Shown here piece after piece: positions 1 through 9,070 of a stretch of 44,643 bases of DNA; the first letter of the stretch is position 1; the number at the start of each line of letters is the position of its first letter. The stretch comes from Cercozoa sp. M6MM (Eukaryota > Endomyxa: Ascetosporea): NCBI GenBank assembly GCA_040357565.1, contig JBDODJ010000086.1; one strand, 5' to 3'. The position numbers were made by a program, and so were the translations under genes. The notes under the pieces were generated by a model that was given only the letters and a program-made list of their open reading frames with translations, was not told the origin of the DNA and searched no databases.

Positions 1-49
<49 letters not shown>

Positions 50-50
50 G
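1..50 (+). repeat. (CT)n microsatellite in intron
   Basis: An almost pure CT dinucleotide run with one CTTT interruption opens the window. It lies about 35 bases upstream of the acceptor at 84, so it forms a pyrimidine-rich stretch on the sense strand of the + gene that ends at 471. Confidence 0.9.
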
Positions 51-84
51 AAAACCCATACTGTAATTCACCTTGTACTCGCAG

Positions 85-471
85 GCCTTTGTTCCACAAA
101 ATCGCGACATTCGGTCGTTCTTCTCTCGCCCGCCAAGCACTGACATTGAGGAGGTGCAAGACGATGCAGAGTCTGCGAACCATGTCGAGAACGACACGGA
201 ACCGCAGAAACAACGCACGACGAGCGAACGTGCAGCACTTCAGAGCGAGAACAAACCACACGACCCACAGCCGTCCGAGGAAGAAAAGCAAAACAGGACT
301 GACACGGACACTCAAGAGGCAGAGGCACAGCAGGCTGAAAACAACAAGCAGGAGGAGGAAGATGTGCGAGTGCTTGAACGTATCGCACAGCGTATCTATG
401 AACTCGACGATAGCGAACTCGACGCGGCGTTGCAACACTTTTTCGCGCAGCCGCGCTCAGTGATTTCTTAA
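85..471 (+). CDS. Terminal exon of an unidentified acidic protein with a PIP-like motif
   Basis: Last exon of a gene that starts left of the window. It opens after a pyrimidine-rich stretch and an AG at 83-84, and runs about 128 codons to TAA at 469-471. The exon starts AFVPQNRDIRSFFSR, which contains NRDIRSFF. This fits the spacing of a PCNA-interacting (PIP) box, x-x-x-I-x-x-F-F, but lacks the usual first Gln at that register. The rest is rich in Glu, Gln and Thr and looks disordered, then ends in a short helix-like segment (VRVLERIAQRIYELDD). A PIP-type peptide would suggest a nuclear replication or repair partner, but the main domain is outside the window, so the function is open. Confidence 0.6.
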   Translation, partial: AFVPQNRDIRSFFSRPPSTDIEEVQDDAESANHVENDTEPQKQRTTSERAALQSENKPHDPQPSEEEKQNRTDTDTQEAEAQQAENNKQEEEDVRVLERIAQRIYELDDSELDAALQHFFAQPRSVIS

Positions 472-603
472 CAGATCTGGATGCAACGCAACGCAAGCAA
501 CGCAACGCAACTGCCTTGTTTTATGATTACAGTCGCAGTTCCGTTCAGTTCAGTTCAGTAGAAAAACGCGACGTAACGAATATAAATTTAAATCAAGGAA
601 TCA

Positions 604-1788
604 CTATTCAGGCGCTGCAGCGTTGGAGCCGAAAACACCGTGCAGGCCGGATTTTTGCCACAGCAGCGGGCCGTACTGGTAGAGAACACCGGAAATTAGC
701 GCACCAGCACCCACCAGGTGCGGCCTGCAAAAAACAAAAAATCCGGATAAAATACTGTGTGTTTGTTCAAAAGTGTTTGTCCAAAAAAGGCAGAACTGAC
801 AGCCAGTTGCGGCGCAGAAAGCCCCTGTAGGCGAAGCCTGTGCACAAAAGTCAGTCTAGGATACCCCGAAACAGTCCCAAAGAGCTAAACACAGACTTTT
901 GTCGTACCAATAGCCATCGAGGAGAAAGAAACGAGCCAGACTTGCGGCGGCAGCGACAGAGTCACTGACGTCAGCACGAAACTCTCCAGCCACCTGATGA
1001 AGCAGTCAAAGAAAAAATCATACCTGAAACAAAAGTCAGTTGTTGCTGTGTGGTACTTTGGATCAGCGTGCGGAAAGTAGAACTTGAATGATGCATCCAG
1101 CTTGCCCAGCATATCTCGTGCCACATCCTGCAGGGAACAAAAAGGATCAAAGATTAAAGAAGAAGCGAAACCCAAAGAAGCCAAACACACCGACTTGTTG
1201 ACAAAGTTGCGGAACGGTTCGATGGCAACGTTGTGCATGAACGCCCATGAGGTCATAAACACCGACCACTGCATCACTTCTGACTCTCAAGGAAGGAACA
1301 CTCAAGGAAGAAGGAAGCAACACTACCGACACGGTGTTGCTGGTCAACATGACGCACGCAAAATCGTAGCCATCGAATTTTTTCACGGTTGGCGCCATCC
1401 GTTGCAGCATCGGAAACCTGCTGCTCTGTGGAGAGAAGGGGCGGGGGCGGGGTAAGGAGGGTTCAAACATGCATCCTCTGCCTGCACTTCCAACAACAAA
1501 CGAAGCGTACCTCCAATCGGCGCACAAAGCGCTCACGGATCGCAGCCTGAAGGCAAAGTACATGTACAGCTTGAACAGCCAGATTATTTTCCGACAGCGC
1601 AGATCGCCAAAATAGATTACCAGCATCCGGTTTCGAAATACTGTGCGGCCCGATGCAGCTAATAAGGGGGCCTTTCTACAGAATGGTACGTCCACACACA
1701 CCGGCTCACAGCCTAAAGTGCGGTGCGGAGGCTTTCACCCCAACTTCCGTTTCAAGTTCCAGAATTTATGTTTATCGTTCGTTTCCAT
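604..1788 (-). CDS. Unidentified protein with hydrophobic C-terminal half
   Basis: A seven- or eight-exon model keeps one frame throughout: ATG at 1788 (METNDKHKFWNLKRKLG), then exons around 1660-1510, 1430-1330, 1290-1198, 1132-1041, 993-892, 828-792 and 725-604, ending in TAG. The product is about 238 residues. The N-terminal half is charged and helical (QAAIRERFVRRLESSRFP). The C-terminal half has hydrophobic stretches near YDFFFDCFIRWLESFVLT and HLVGAGALISGVLYQYGPLL, which could be one to three membrane segments. Phase agreement over all exons supports a real gene. I do not recognise the family. The first exon and the intron near 1040-993 are the least secure parts. Confidence 0.55.
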
Positions 1789-1883
1789 CGAGGGAGCTGT
1801 CAGTTATGAGAACGGTAAATTAAGCCACGAGAATGCAATCCGAGGTCAGTGGGAAGCGACGACGGCGTGAAACTTAGGCATTG

Positions 1884-4745
1884 TTAGGCATTGTCGACGC
1901 GCACGGGACGTGAAAGCACGATGTAGCCGTTCTTGGTGAGCGCGTAATCCACGCTCGCCTGCCAAAAGCACCAGCAGAACACATGATCGGGAGAAGCTTT
2001 AGGTGAGCAAAAGTCACCTCGGTGTGGAACTCTACGAAGCCAGCGCCGTCGAACTCGCCCGTGTCCTTGTTGTGAACCCTGCATCAACGACCGTATCACA
2101 CACGCGCTAATTACGAAACGAGTCCCGGGCTAAAACTACCAGCGGATCTCCTTGATGTCATTGGCGACTTTCTCTGCAGAAAAATACAGAAAATCGACAA
2201 CAGCCGAAATCCACAAGAACAATTAAACTGTGGCCGAATGGGTACCAAACAGCGTGTAGATGTGATTGTCGTTGATGTTGTAGTCGAGATTGCCCAAAAA
2301 GACTGTGGTCTCGTAGCCTGGCCTTCTTTCCTGCAGGGCCAGCGAATTTTGGTACATTCGACGTTTTTTCCAAATCCAGGCTACTTGCAAAAAAAGAGTA
2401 CACGCTGCGGCTTCAGCATGATCCAGTGATGCGCAGGCGCGCGCGTTTGTTGCCTACACAAAGCACACAGACGATAATGAAAAAAGGCAGGTATGACAAC
2501 ATGACACGGGTCAGGAGGAGGAAACGCACGCTGAGGTCTTGGCCGGCCGCACCTTCATGGGCCGCTTGCCGCACAAACGTCCGTTGAGCTTGAGCGCCAA
2601 CAACGCGCTCTGCACACGGTCGGTGTTTCTTGTACTCATCAAGGCTTGCAGTACAACACGTTGCGTGGGAGTAACACACCTCAGGGTCGGCGAATGACAC
2701 AAAGGTGCTGCCGTAGAATCGGCCAGTGTCGGTGTCCTTGACCCAGTGCACGTTGATCACTTCGCCTGTTGGAATGTTTTATTATAATCAGATCAATAAA
2801 CTCAAAAGGTCCAGTCAAGTCAAATCAAGTCAAGGTCAAGTCAAGTCAAGTCAAATCAAATCAAGTCAAGTTAAGAAAGTACCTGCCGAAGAGACCGCTT
2901 CGATGAGCTGTTCTTCTGTCACTTGCAGTGGCAAGTTGCCCACTGCACATCCAAAACTGCGTTATCCCCTTCTTCTCCGCACCCTCTTTGCCCCTTACCA
3001 AAGACGCGGTAGCCCTGCGACGACGTCACCGTCGACTTGTCAGCAGCGATCGTTTCGCCTTCGGCCTCCTCGGCGGCCTCGTCGCCCTGAGCATCGACAC
3101 GTGCAGTACCTGCCCTCCACAAGCTTCTTCACACCGAAAGAGTACCTGCATCTGCGCGCGACGTTGCGCGTACGTGAGCGGCATCTTGTTGCCCTGCAGC
3201 GATGCAAGATTCCAGCAGGGTAACAGGGGTAAAAAGGGGGGGTAAAGAGGGAGGTAAACAGGAGGTAAACAGGGGGTAAAGAGGGGTAAAGGGAGGGAGA
3301 TAAACAGGGGGGTAAAGGCTACCGATCCTCTCCACGCGGACTCATCGTCGTCGTTCTCTTCGGCGGCAGCGTCGTCCTTCCAGCGCTGCTGCTGCTCCAC
3401 GTGCTGCTGCTCGGCCGCTTTGATGTTGGCCGCTGCCATGAGGGGTAGGGGGTAGGGGTAGGGGTAGGGAGTAGGGAGGGTAAACAAGGCCAGGAAGGAA
3501 GTAGAGTGGCCGTACTGCGCAGAGGTGGGCCCGTCATGACGACCTTGTACTTTTTCGCCGGCGGCTCTTGCACTTCCTCCTCGTCCTCGTCCTCTTCCTC
3601 CTCGTCCTCTTCCTCATCATCGCTGTCGCTCGAGTCGCTGTCGCTGTCACTCGAGTCAGAAGAGTCAGACTCGCTGTCTTCATCCTGCACAGCAAAGATG
3701 TCTCGACTCAACTCACAAAGCTGTCTCCACTCAAAGCGTTCTCAACTCAAAACGTTTTCCAGCCAAAGCATTTCACGCAAAGCTTTCGCGAAAGCAAAGC
3801 TCACCTTCATCGCAGCATCAGCAGCAACACTCTTTTCGGTCTCTTCGGCGCTGCTCTCGCTCGACTCACCATCGTCGCTTGAGTCGCTCGAGTCATCGCT
3901 ACTCGAATCGCTATTGCTATCGCCATCGCTATCGCTATCGCTATCGCTATCGCTATCGCTATCGCCATCGCTATCGCTATCGCTATCGCTATCGCTATCG
4001 CTATCGCTGTCGCTCGAGTCGCTCACTTCCTGTTCGTCCTGCATCTTCTCTGCCTCGACCGCAGCAGGCGCAGCAGTTTCCGTCGACTTGCTTTCGTCGC
4101 TACTCGAGTCGTCGCTTTCGTCGCTACTCGAGTCATCGCTTTCGTCGCTACTCGAGTCGTCGCTTTCGCTCGAGTCGTCGCTTTCGTCGCTGCTCGAAGC
4201 TGCTTCGTCGTTCGAGTTCGACGAGTCGGTGGCTTCGGTTTCGGGTGTAGCGGCAGCTTGCTCGACCGAAGGCTGCGGCGTTTCGCTATCGCACGGCGCC
4301 GAAGCTGTCGACGGCTGCTCGAGCTGCGGCAGCGGACGCCCCTGCGAGAGCTTGGGCAGCGAAACAGGCGAAACGGTGGGAGCTTCAGTCGAAGTTTGCG
4401 AAGACTTGGCGGGCACTGTCGCGGCGCCCTTTTTCTTCAGTTCGCGGCGACGCGCGCGCACCAGACGACGGTGCTTGGCGACTTGCTCCGCGTGCGGCTG
4501 CTTTCGCAGAGCACTTTGCGCCGCTTTCTCCAAGTCAGCGTCCTCGAAAGCCGAAGAGTCGCCGTCGCTTTCGTTGTCTGCCGAACATGCAGATCAAAAT
4601 CACACTCCAAATGCACATATCAAAAAGCAGAGAAAAAGCAACAAAGCACCGCCGAAATCCTCGCCATCGATCAACCAGTCAAAGAAATTCGATGCATCTC
4701 GGTCCACAGCAGGCTCACTCAGCGCCGCTAGCAGTCGCGCAACCA
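1884..4745 (-). CDS. Nucleolin-like RNA-binding protein (acidic S/D-rich tract plus two RRMs)
   Basis: Starts at ATG 4745 (MVARLLAALSEPAVD), with a first intron ending at about 4601 and a stop at 1884-1886. After a basic segment (VAKHRRLVRARRRELKKKG) come long Ser/Asp/Glu tracts, including a (SD)n run at 4014-3897 and a D/E-rich run near 3690-3560. Two RNA-recognition motifs follow. RRM1 has RNP2-like VGNLPLQVTEE, then INVHWVKDTDTGRFYGSTFV. RRM2 has TVFLGNLDYNINDNHIYTLF, then IKEIRWVHNKDTGEFDGAGF and VEFHTE. Acidic N-terminus plus tandem RRMs is the layout of nucleolin/NSR1 (nucleolar pre-rRNA processing); RBM34/Nop12 is an alternative. It shares a short upstream region with TRM6. Introns hold TCAAG repeats (2812-2876) and G/C-rich runs (3222-3318). 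Confidence 0.85.
2812..2876. repeat. TCAAG/TCAAA pentamer array in intron
   Basis: Imperfect tandem 5-mers (TCAAG with TCAAA variants) lie in the intron between the first strand of RRM1 and the exon starting GEVINVHW of the nucleolin-like gene. On the sense strand this reads as a CTTGA-type array. Confidence 0.85.
3222..3318. repeat. GGGTAAA-like degenerate repeat in intron
   Basis: Repeated GGGGTAAA, GAGGTAAAC and GGGAGG units on the + strand, so the nucleolin-like pre-mRNA (- strand) carries TTTACCCC repeats. The pattern is degenerate and internal to an intron, not a telomere. Related TTTACCC-type runs occur in introns of TRM6, PTPA and the SNF2 gene. Confidence 0.8.
3897..4014 (-). repeat. 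Coding hexamer repeat (Ser-Asp)n
   Basis: The + strand reads a near-perfect array of GCTATC hexamers. On the coding strand this is GATAGC, giving alternating Asp-Ser, with occasional Gly from GGC. It is an in-frame microsatellite inside the acidic domain of the nucleolin-like protein and is likely to vary in length between alleles. Confidence 0.9.
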
Positions 4746-4980
4746 TGACTACAGCCCGACACGCACACCGAGAGTCTTGGGGACTGTGTCAAAATCTCTG
4801 ACTACAAATGCTGGCTACACTGGGGCTCGCGCTGCCTTTGAGACAGCGTGAGAGCGAGTAGTCGTGTTTTACTGTAGAGTGCGCGCAGTCATGAGCTCAG
4901 AAAGTCTACGATGTGCGTTTTTGAATCAGACAGATGATGGACTTGTATCTATTTGTTGACTGGGACTGAGTGCAGCAGCA
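4746..4980. promoter_or_regulatory. Bidirectional promoter region, nucleolin-like gene / TRM6
   Basis: Only 235 bases separate the start codons of the divergent nucleolin-like gene (-) and TRM6 (+). Both 5' UTRs and both core promoters must lie here unless there are upstream non-coding exons. I see no clear TATA box. Position and inference are the basis. Confidence 0.55.
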
Positions 4981-5427
4981 ATGCCCGTCGTGGAGGAGGG
5001 CAAGTACATTGTGCTGCACTACGGCACGAGCGGTCGGTCGATCATCAAGCTGCAGGCTGGTGGCAAGCTGAACCTCGGCAAGCGACTCACGGTGGACGGC
5101 ACGCCGCTCGTTGGTCAGCCGTTCGGCACTCTGTTCCGCGCGGAACGCGACTCTGGCACACTGGCTCGTGTGCCGATCGATGAGGTATTAGAATTGTTGG
5201 AATTTACATTCTCCCCTTTACTCCCTTTTACCCCCCCCCCCCCCCCCAGGAGCTGGCGCTATCGCGTGAGACAGAGCTGATCGACAGCGAGGGCGACATT
5301 GCGACGCAGGCGCAGACTCAGCGCGGACTGGCGACGAATCAGGTACTCAGACACTGTGTCCTTGTCCTGTACTTGTACTGTCCTTGTCCTGTACTTGTCC
5401 TGTCCTTGTCCTGTCCTTGTCTGTACT

Positions 5428-5490
<63 letters not shown>

Positions 5491-7037
5491 NNNNNNNNNN
5501 NNNNNNNNNNNNNNNNNNNNNNNNNNNNNNNNNNNNNNNNNNNNNNNNNNNNNNNNNNNNNNNNNNNNNNNNNNNNNNNNNNNNNNNNNNTGTGTGGTGT
5601 GTAGTACTTGCGCAAGAAGAGGGCCAAGTACATCACGTATGTGCGTGCCATGCAACCGACGACGCACTCGTTGCACGACGCTCTGTGGATCACCAAGGTT
5701 CTTCCTTCCCTCTACCCCTCCCAACCTTTAGCCTACCCTTTGCTCTCTACACTTTACCCCTTCCCCCACCTTACCCTAGGCGAACCGAATCCTCGGCATG
5801 CGACACGACTCGTTGGCGCAGATGCTCGCGTTTGCCGACTTGAGGCCTGGTACTCTTTCGTGTATGGTCATGAGGTTGCTTCGAATGACACGTGCCAACC
5901 CAGGAGCGACCGATCACAGCGGACCGACTGTGCTCGTGGTGGACCACTGTCTCGGTCTGCTGACTGCGAGTGGTATTTATCCCCCCCCCCCTCCCTCCAT
6001 CACTACTTTTACTCCCCTCCGTAGTGGCCGAGAGGATGGCAGGAGCCGGCACGTTGGTGCACGTGCACTCTACTGCAGGTACACTTGCCTTGTCCTCAAT
6101 GAGATACTGTATCATTAGACCGTCTACTTATACTGTATCATTAGACCGTCTACTTTTACTGTATCATTAGACTGTATCATTAGACTGTATCATTGACCGA
6201 AATGCACAGGCCCGTCGCTAGACTCGGTGCGCTACCTGGGCGTGTCGCAGGAGAACCTGGTGACCTTCCCGATGAAGCACGTTGGCATGGCGCGCCACCT
6301 GGCACTCAGCAACGTCCGCGCGGACTTCTTGCGACCCGAGGAGCGTCTGTCACTGGCGCAGGCACTCTGACCCTTCTCGCCGTTTGGCTTCCTCTTGTAT
6401 TGTTACGTCACCCCTTGTGTAGATCACGGAGCAGCGTGAGTCGGCCAAGATGGAGGACACCACGGAGACCACGACCGAGGGGGAGACTCCCGCTGAGGCA
6501 AAGTCGTCGAACCGACTGCAGCAGTACCGCGACGTGGCCACCTTCTTGGGTCAGAAGAGCGATGCACTACTCGTGGCTGCGAGACACGAACCTTGCAGCT
6601 TCGTTCTGACCATGTTGGACCTGCTGGCGCCGGGCAGTCCTGTCGTTGTCTACAGTCAGACACTCGAGCCGCTGTCGCGCCTCCTGCTGCATCTGCGCGA
6701 TGAGAAACGCTGCGTCAACCTGCGACTCAGCGAAACGTGGTCGCGTTTCTACCAGGTGCTGCCGAACCGCACGCATCCCACCATGAACATGAGCGCCGAC
6801 AGCGGCTACCTGCTCACTGGCTACACGGTGCTCAACAACGCCGGGCCGCACAAACTGGCCGATGCCGAGGTGATCCGACCTTTGTCTCTCTCATGCCTGA
6901 TATGATACGTAAGTTGTGTTGACCGAGACTCTTTTGGGGCACAGAAGAAGCTAGCGCAGGCGAGTGTCTGTGCCGACATGGAGGAACCGCCCGCCAAACG
7001 TGCACGCACCGCTGCCGAGACTGAGACGTCCGAGTAA
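4981..7037 (+). CDS. TRM6: tRNA (adenine-58-N1)-methyltransferase non-catalytic subunit TRM6
   Basis: TRM6 (Gcd10) pairs with catalytic TRM61 to make m1A58 in the T loop of tRNAs, including initiator tRNA, in the nucleus. The protein starts MPVVEEGKYIVLHYGTSGRS, like the family's N-terminal barrel. It then has the typical block KKRAKYITYVRAMQPTTHSL, followed by GMRHDSLAQMLAFADLRPG, which matches the family's MRYDTLAQML-type motif. Exons: 4981-5184, 5250-5342, 5605-5697, 5780-5849, then several more to TAA at 7035-7037; the tail is basic (PPAKRARTA). One intron (6362-6422) appears to use a GC donor. The second intron contains a (GT)n run and a 100-base gap. TRM6 lacks the SAM-binding motif of TRM61, as expected. 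Confident call. Confidence 0.93.
5432..5590 (+). repeat. (GT)n microsatellite plus 100-base assembly gap in TRM6 intron
   Basis: A pure GT run reaches the gap at 5491-5590, which is followed by TGTGTGGTGTGTAG and the acceptor at 5604. The true array length is unknown; the 100 N are probably a placeholder. The repeat is in GT orientation on the sense strand. Confidence 0.95.
6087..6196 (+). repeat. CTGTATCATTAGAC tandem repeats in TRM6 intron
   Basis: Five copies of a TGTATCATTAGAC-type unit fill this intron; the first ones also carry the extension CGTCTACTT. The array ends just before the acceptor at about 6208. Confidence 0.85.
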
Positions 7038-7377
7038 GCAACACGCGACGTGCACTGACTCGGGCATGCGACAGGGAGAACTGCACCGCTAGGCGTACGC
7101 GGGGCGTTCAAGCTCCCGTTTTCTTTTACGTTTAGTTCGATTATTGGGTACCTTGAAGTATCGTCCACAGTTTAGCCGCGCTAGCCGTGAGTGCAATGTG
7201 CACTAAACACTAAATTTGAGTCTTAGGGCCTAGTAATTGGGCTGGGGCAGTTCGATTAAATTCACTTTAAGTTCACGTCACCTATCTAGAACGGAAGTCG
7301 AGCGAATTGCCGGTTGGTCGGGCGACAGTAACTTTAAATTCAGTACCAGATCTACATGTGCAGCAGATCGAGGCGCG
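7038..7377. other. Convergent intergenic region
   Basis: The 3' ends of TRM6 (+) and the dispanin-like gene (-) face each other across 340 bases. It is A/T-richer than the genes. I see no ORF worth calling, no RNA gene and no perfect AATAAA in the expected position for either gene. Confidence 0.5.
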
Positions 7378-8107
7378 TCAGTGGTGTCGGTGGCGATGCG
7401 AACCTCCGCCGCCGGATGTGAGGATGCTGTAACCCTCTCCCAACAGTGCCAGCACGCAGAACAGTGCAAAGCAAATGACGAATGTCAACTTGGCTATGCG
7501 AATCTTTCGCTTGATGCGCGACAGGTGTTTGCCATCCCTACAGTACCCGAGCACCAATCATTGATTGATGGATGGAAGATAGTCTTAACTGCCACCCAAA
7601 AGAAAGCAACTTACGGAGCACTCTTCGCGTGCAACAAACGTCGGCACTTTTTGCGAGCCACGGCTGCCTGGAACGCGCCGTACAGCGTCGGCCAACAGCA
7701 GCATAAAAAGCAAAAGAGGCCATGGATGATCTGCGTCGAGATTTGAACAGTCACTTACTGTAGTATTTTATAGGATCACTACGATGCAGTACTTTTACCA
7801 TCCACAGTTGCGCTTGGAACTTCAGGATGAGAACCTGCTCTCGCGGCGACATCTTGCTGAGACTCGAGTCGCTGGCTTCCTCGTCCGTGTCACTGCTGCT
7901 GCTGCTACTGCTGCTGTTAGAGTTGCTCTTCGAACTACCGCTTGAAGTGGTAGAAGATTTTTTCGCTCTTGCCGCGGCCTCTTCCTCTTCGTATCGATAT
8001 GCATCCCGATCACGGTTGGTGACTCGGCGCTCTTCGTGTCTCTCTTGAGTCTCTTCGCGACGGTACTCATACGAACCGGTTTCGATGTCGCCACGCTGTT
8101 CATTCAT
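7378..8107 (-). CDS. Small two-TM protein, dispanin/CD225-like
   Basis: Three exons: ATG at 8107 to about 7800, then about 7734-7616, then about 7543-7378 (TGA), with matching phases; about 194 residues. Residues 1-95 are charged and disordered, with a long Ser run at about 52-72. TM1 (about 101-123) reads QLWMIIHGLFCFLCCCWP and continues TLYGAFQAAVARKK. A basic loop of about 30 residues follows, then TM2 (about 157-180), KLTFVICFALFCVLALLG, and a His/Arg tail. Two TM segments, a Cys cluster at the end of TM1, a following Ala-x-x-Ala-Arg stretch and a basic loop match the topology of CD225/dispanin (IFITM-like) proteins, which act at membranes and fusion sites. The classical family motif is not exact, so this is a suggestion. 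Confidence 0.6.
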
Positions 8108-9070
8108 GCTGATACATGTGCAGAAAGCTCAGTCGGTTCTTCCTTCAAGCTTGACTCGAATGAGTCGCCGAAAACACTGTACGCCTGCGTTCTCACGGAC
8201 TTTCGTCAAGAGTTGATGGAAATCTCGAGTCTCGACAAACGACACCTTAAGTTGAATCAAGTAAATCACTAGACCTCAGTAAACTAGAGTCTCTGGCAAG
8301 CTTCGGATAGTTGACAAGTTGGTTAGTTTGCAGAGAGTCGGTTTATTTTAAAATTACCTACGGGAACTCGGACATTCGCAAAGCACTCGAAACTCACACC
8401 CGCACATCACAGGGACCCAGCATTCGTTCGCAGTGTGCCAACGCAGTCGATAGCAAGTCAGGCAGAGACGTGGGCGAGCTTACTCCTGTTGGTGCTAGCC
8501 GGGTGTGCTCAGCCTGGGGAGTTTTCCGAGACTCGTTCAGCAAAGCGCGAGGCTCAGTCTACCTCTGAGCACAATCTGGGGTGCTCACGCTGAGCTCTAT
8601 TGGTGTCTGGTGCACGCATTCGCTTCTTAGCCTGTGAGTTTATCTTCTGTGGTTTCGGTGTGAATCTGGCGTTTTTTGATCGACTGTTCCTGAAAATGCA
8701 AAAAATCCAGCACATATGCAACGATCTCCCGTGTGCGTAGCGTATCGCCTACTCGACATACATACACGTAGTGGGGCTAGCGCACGCACGCGTCAAGTGC
8801 TTTGAGGTATAGACGTTTACGAACGGTTGATCTTGCAGTGTGGTCAACTGGCAGCTCTGGGTGTGCACGTGCAACACCAATGGGCTGGTATTGAGTGCCA
8901 CACGTGGCAGTGGGCTGCTGATCACGCACTTACTGCGCGGACGGCATTTTGCATTTTTCTGTCGAAATGTGTTCAGAACAACTGCCTGGCTTTTCCGCGT
9001 TTTTTTTGTTTTTTTGTTTCATGATGATTTGGTTGCTTTGTGTGCTTTCCCGGCGCAGACAAGCCAAATT
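8108..9070. other. Divergent intergenic region, possible upstream exon near 8838-8888
   Basis: Lies between the divergent dispanin-like (-) and tudor-like (+) genes. A possible exon follows a TTGCAG acceptor at about 8837 and ends before GTATTG at about 8888 (reads CGQLAALGVHVQHQWAG). Its phase does not obviously join the next exon, so I do not include it. Otherwise I see no gene. Confidence 0.35.

Noticed and set aside
516-830. A 104-codon + strand frame.
   Set aside because: The opposite strand carries the phase-consistent last exons of the gene at 604-1788 (HLVGAGALISGVLYQYG).
3222-3318. Internal telomere-like GGGTAAA repeats.
   Set aside because: Units are degenerate, vary in length, lie inside an intron and match the wider class of C-rich intron tracts; no chromosome end or fusion signal is seen.
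3506-4801. A 431-codon Ser/Leu-rich open frame on the + strand.
   Set aside because: It is the antisense of the acidic Ser/Asp tract of the nucleolin-like gene; the absence of stops follows from the hexamer repeat composition, and the - strand has RRMs, splice sites and phase continuity.
8838-8888. A candidate upstream exon of the tudor-like gene.
   Set aside because: It has plausible borders but its phase leads into a frame different from the one supported by the later exons; kept only as a remark.
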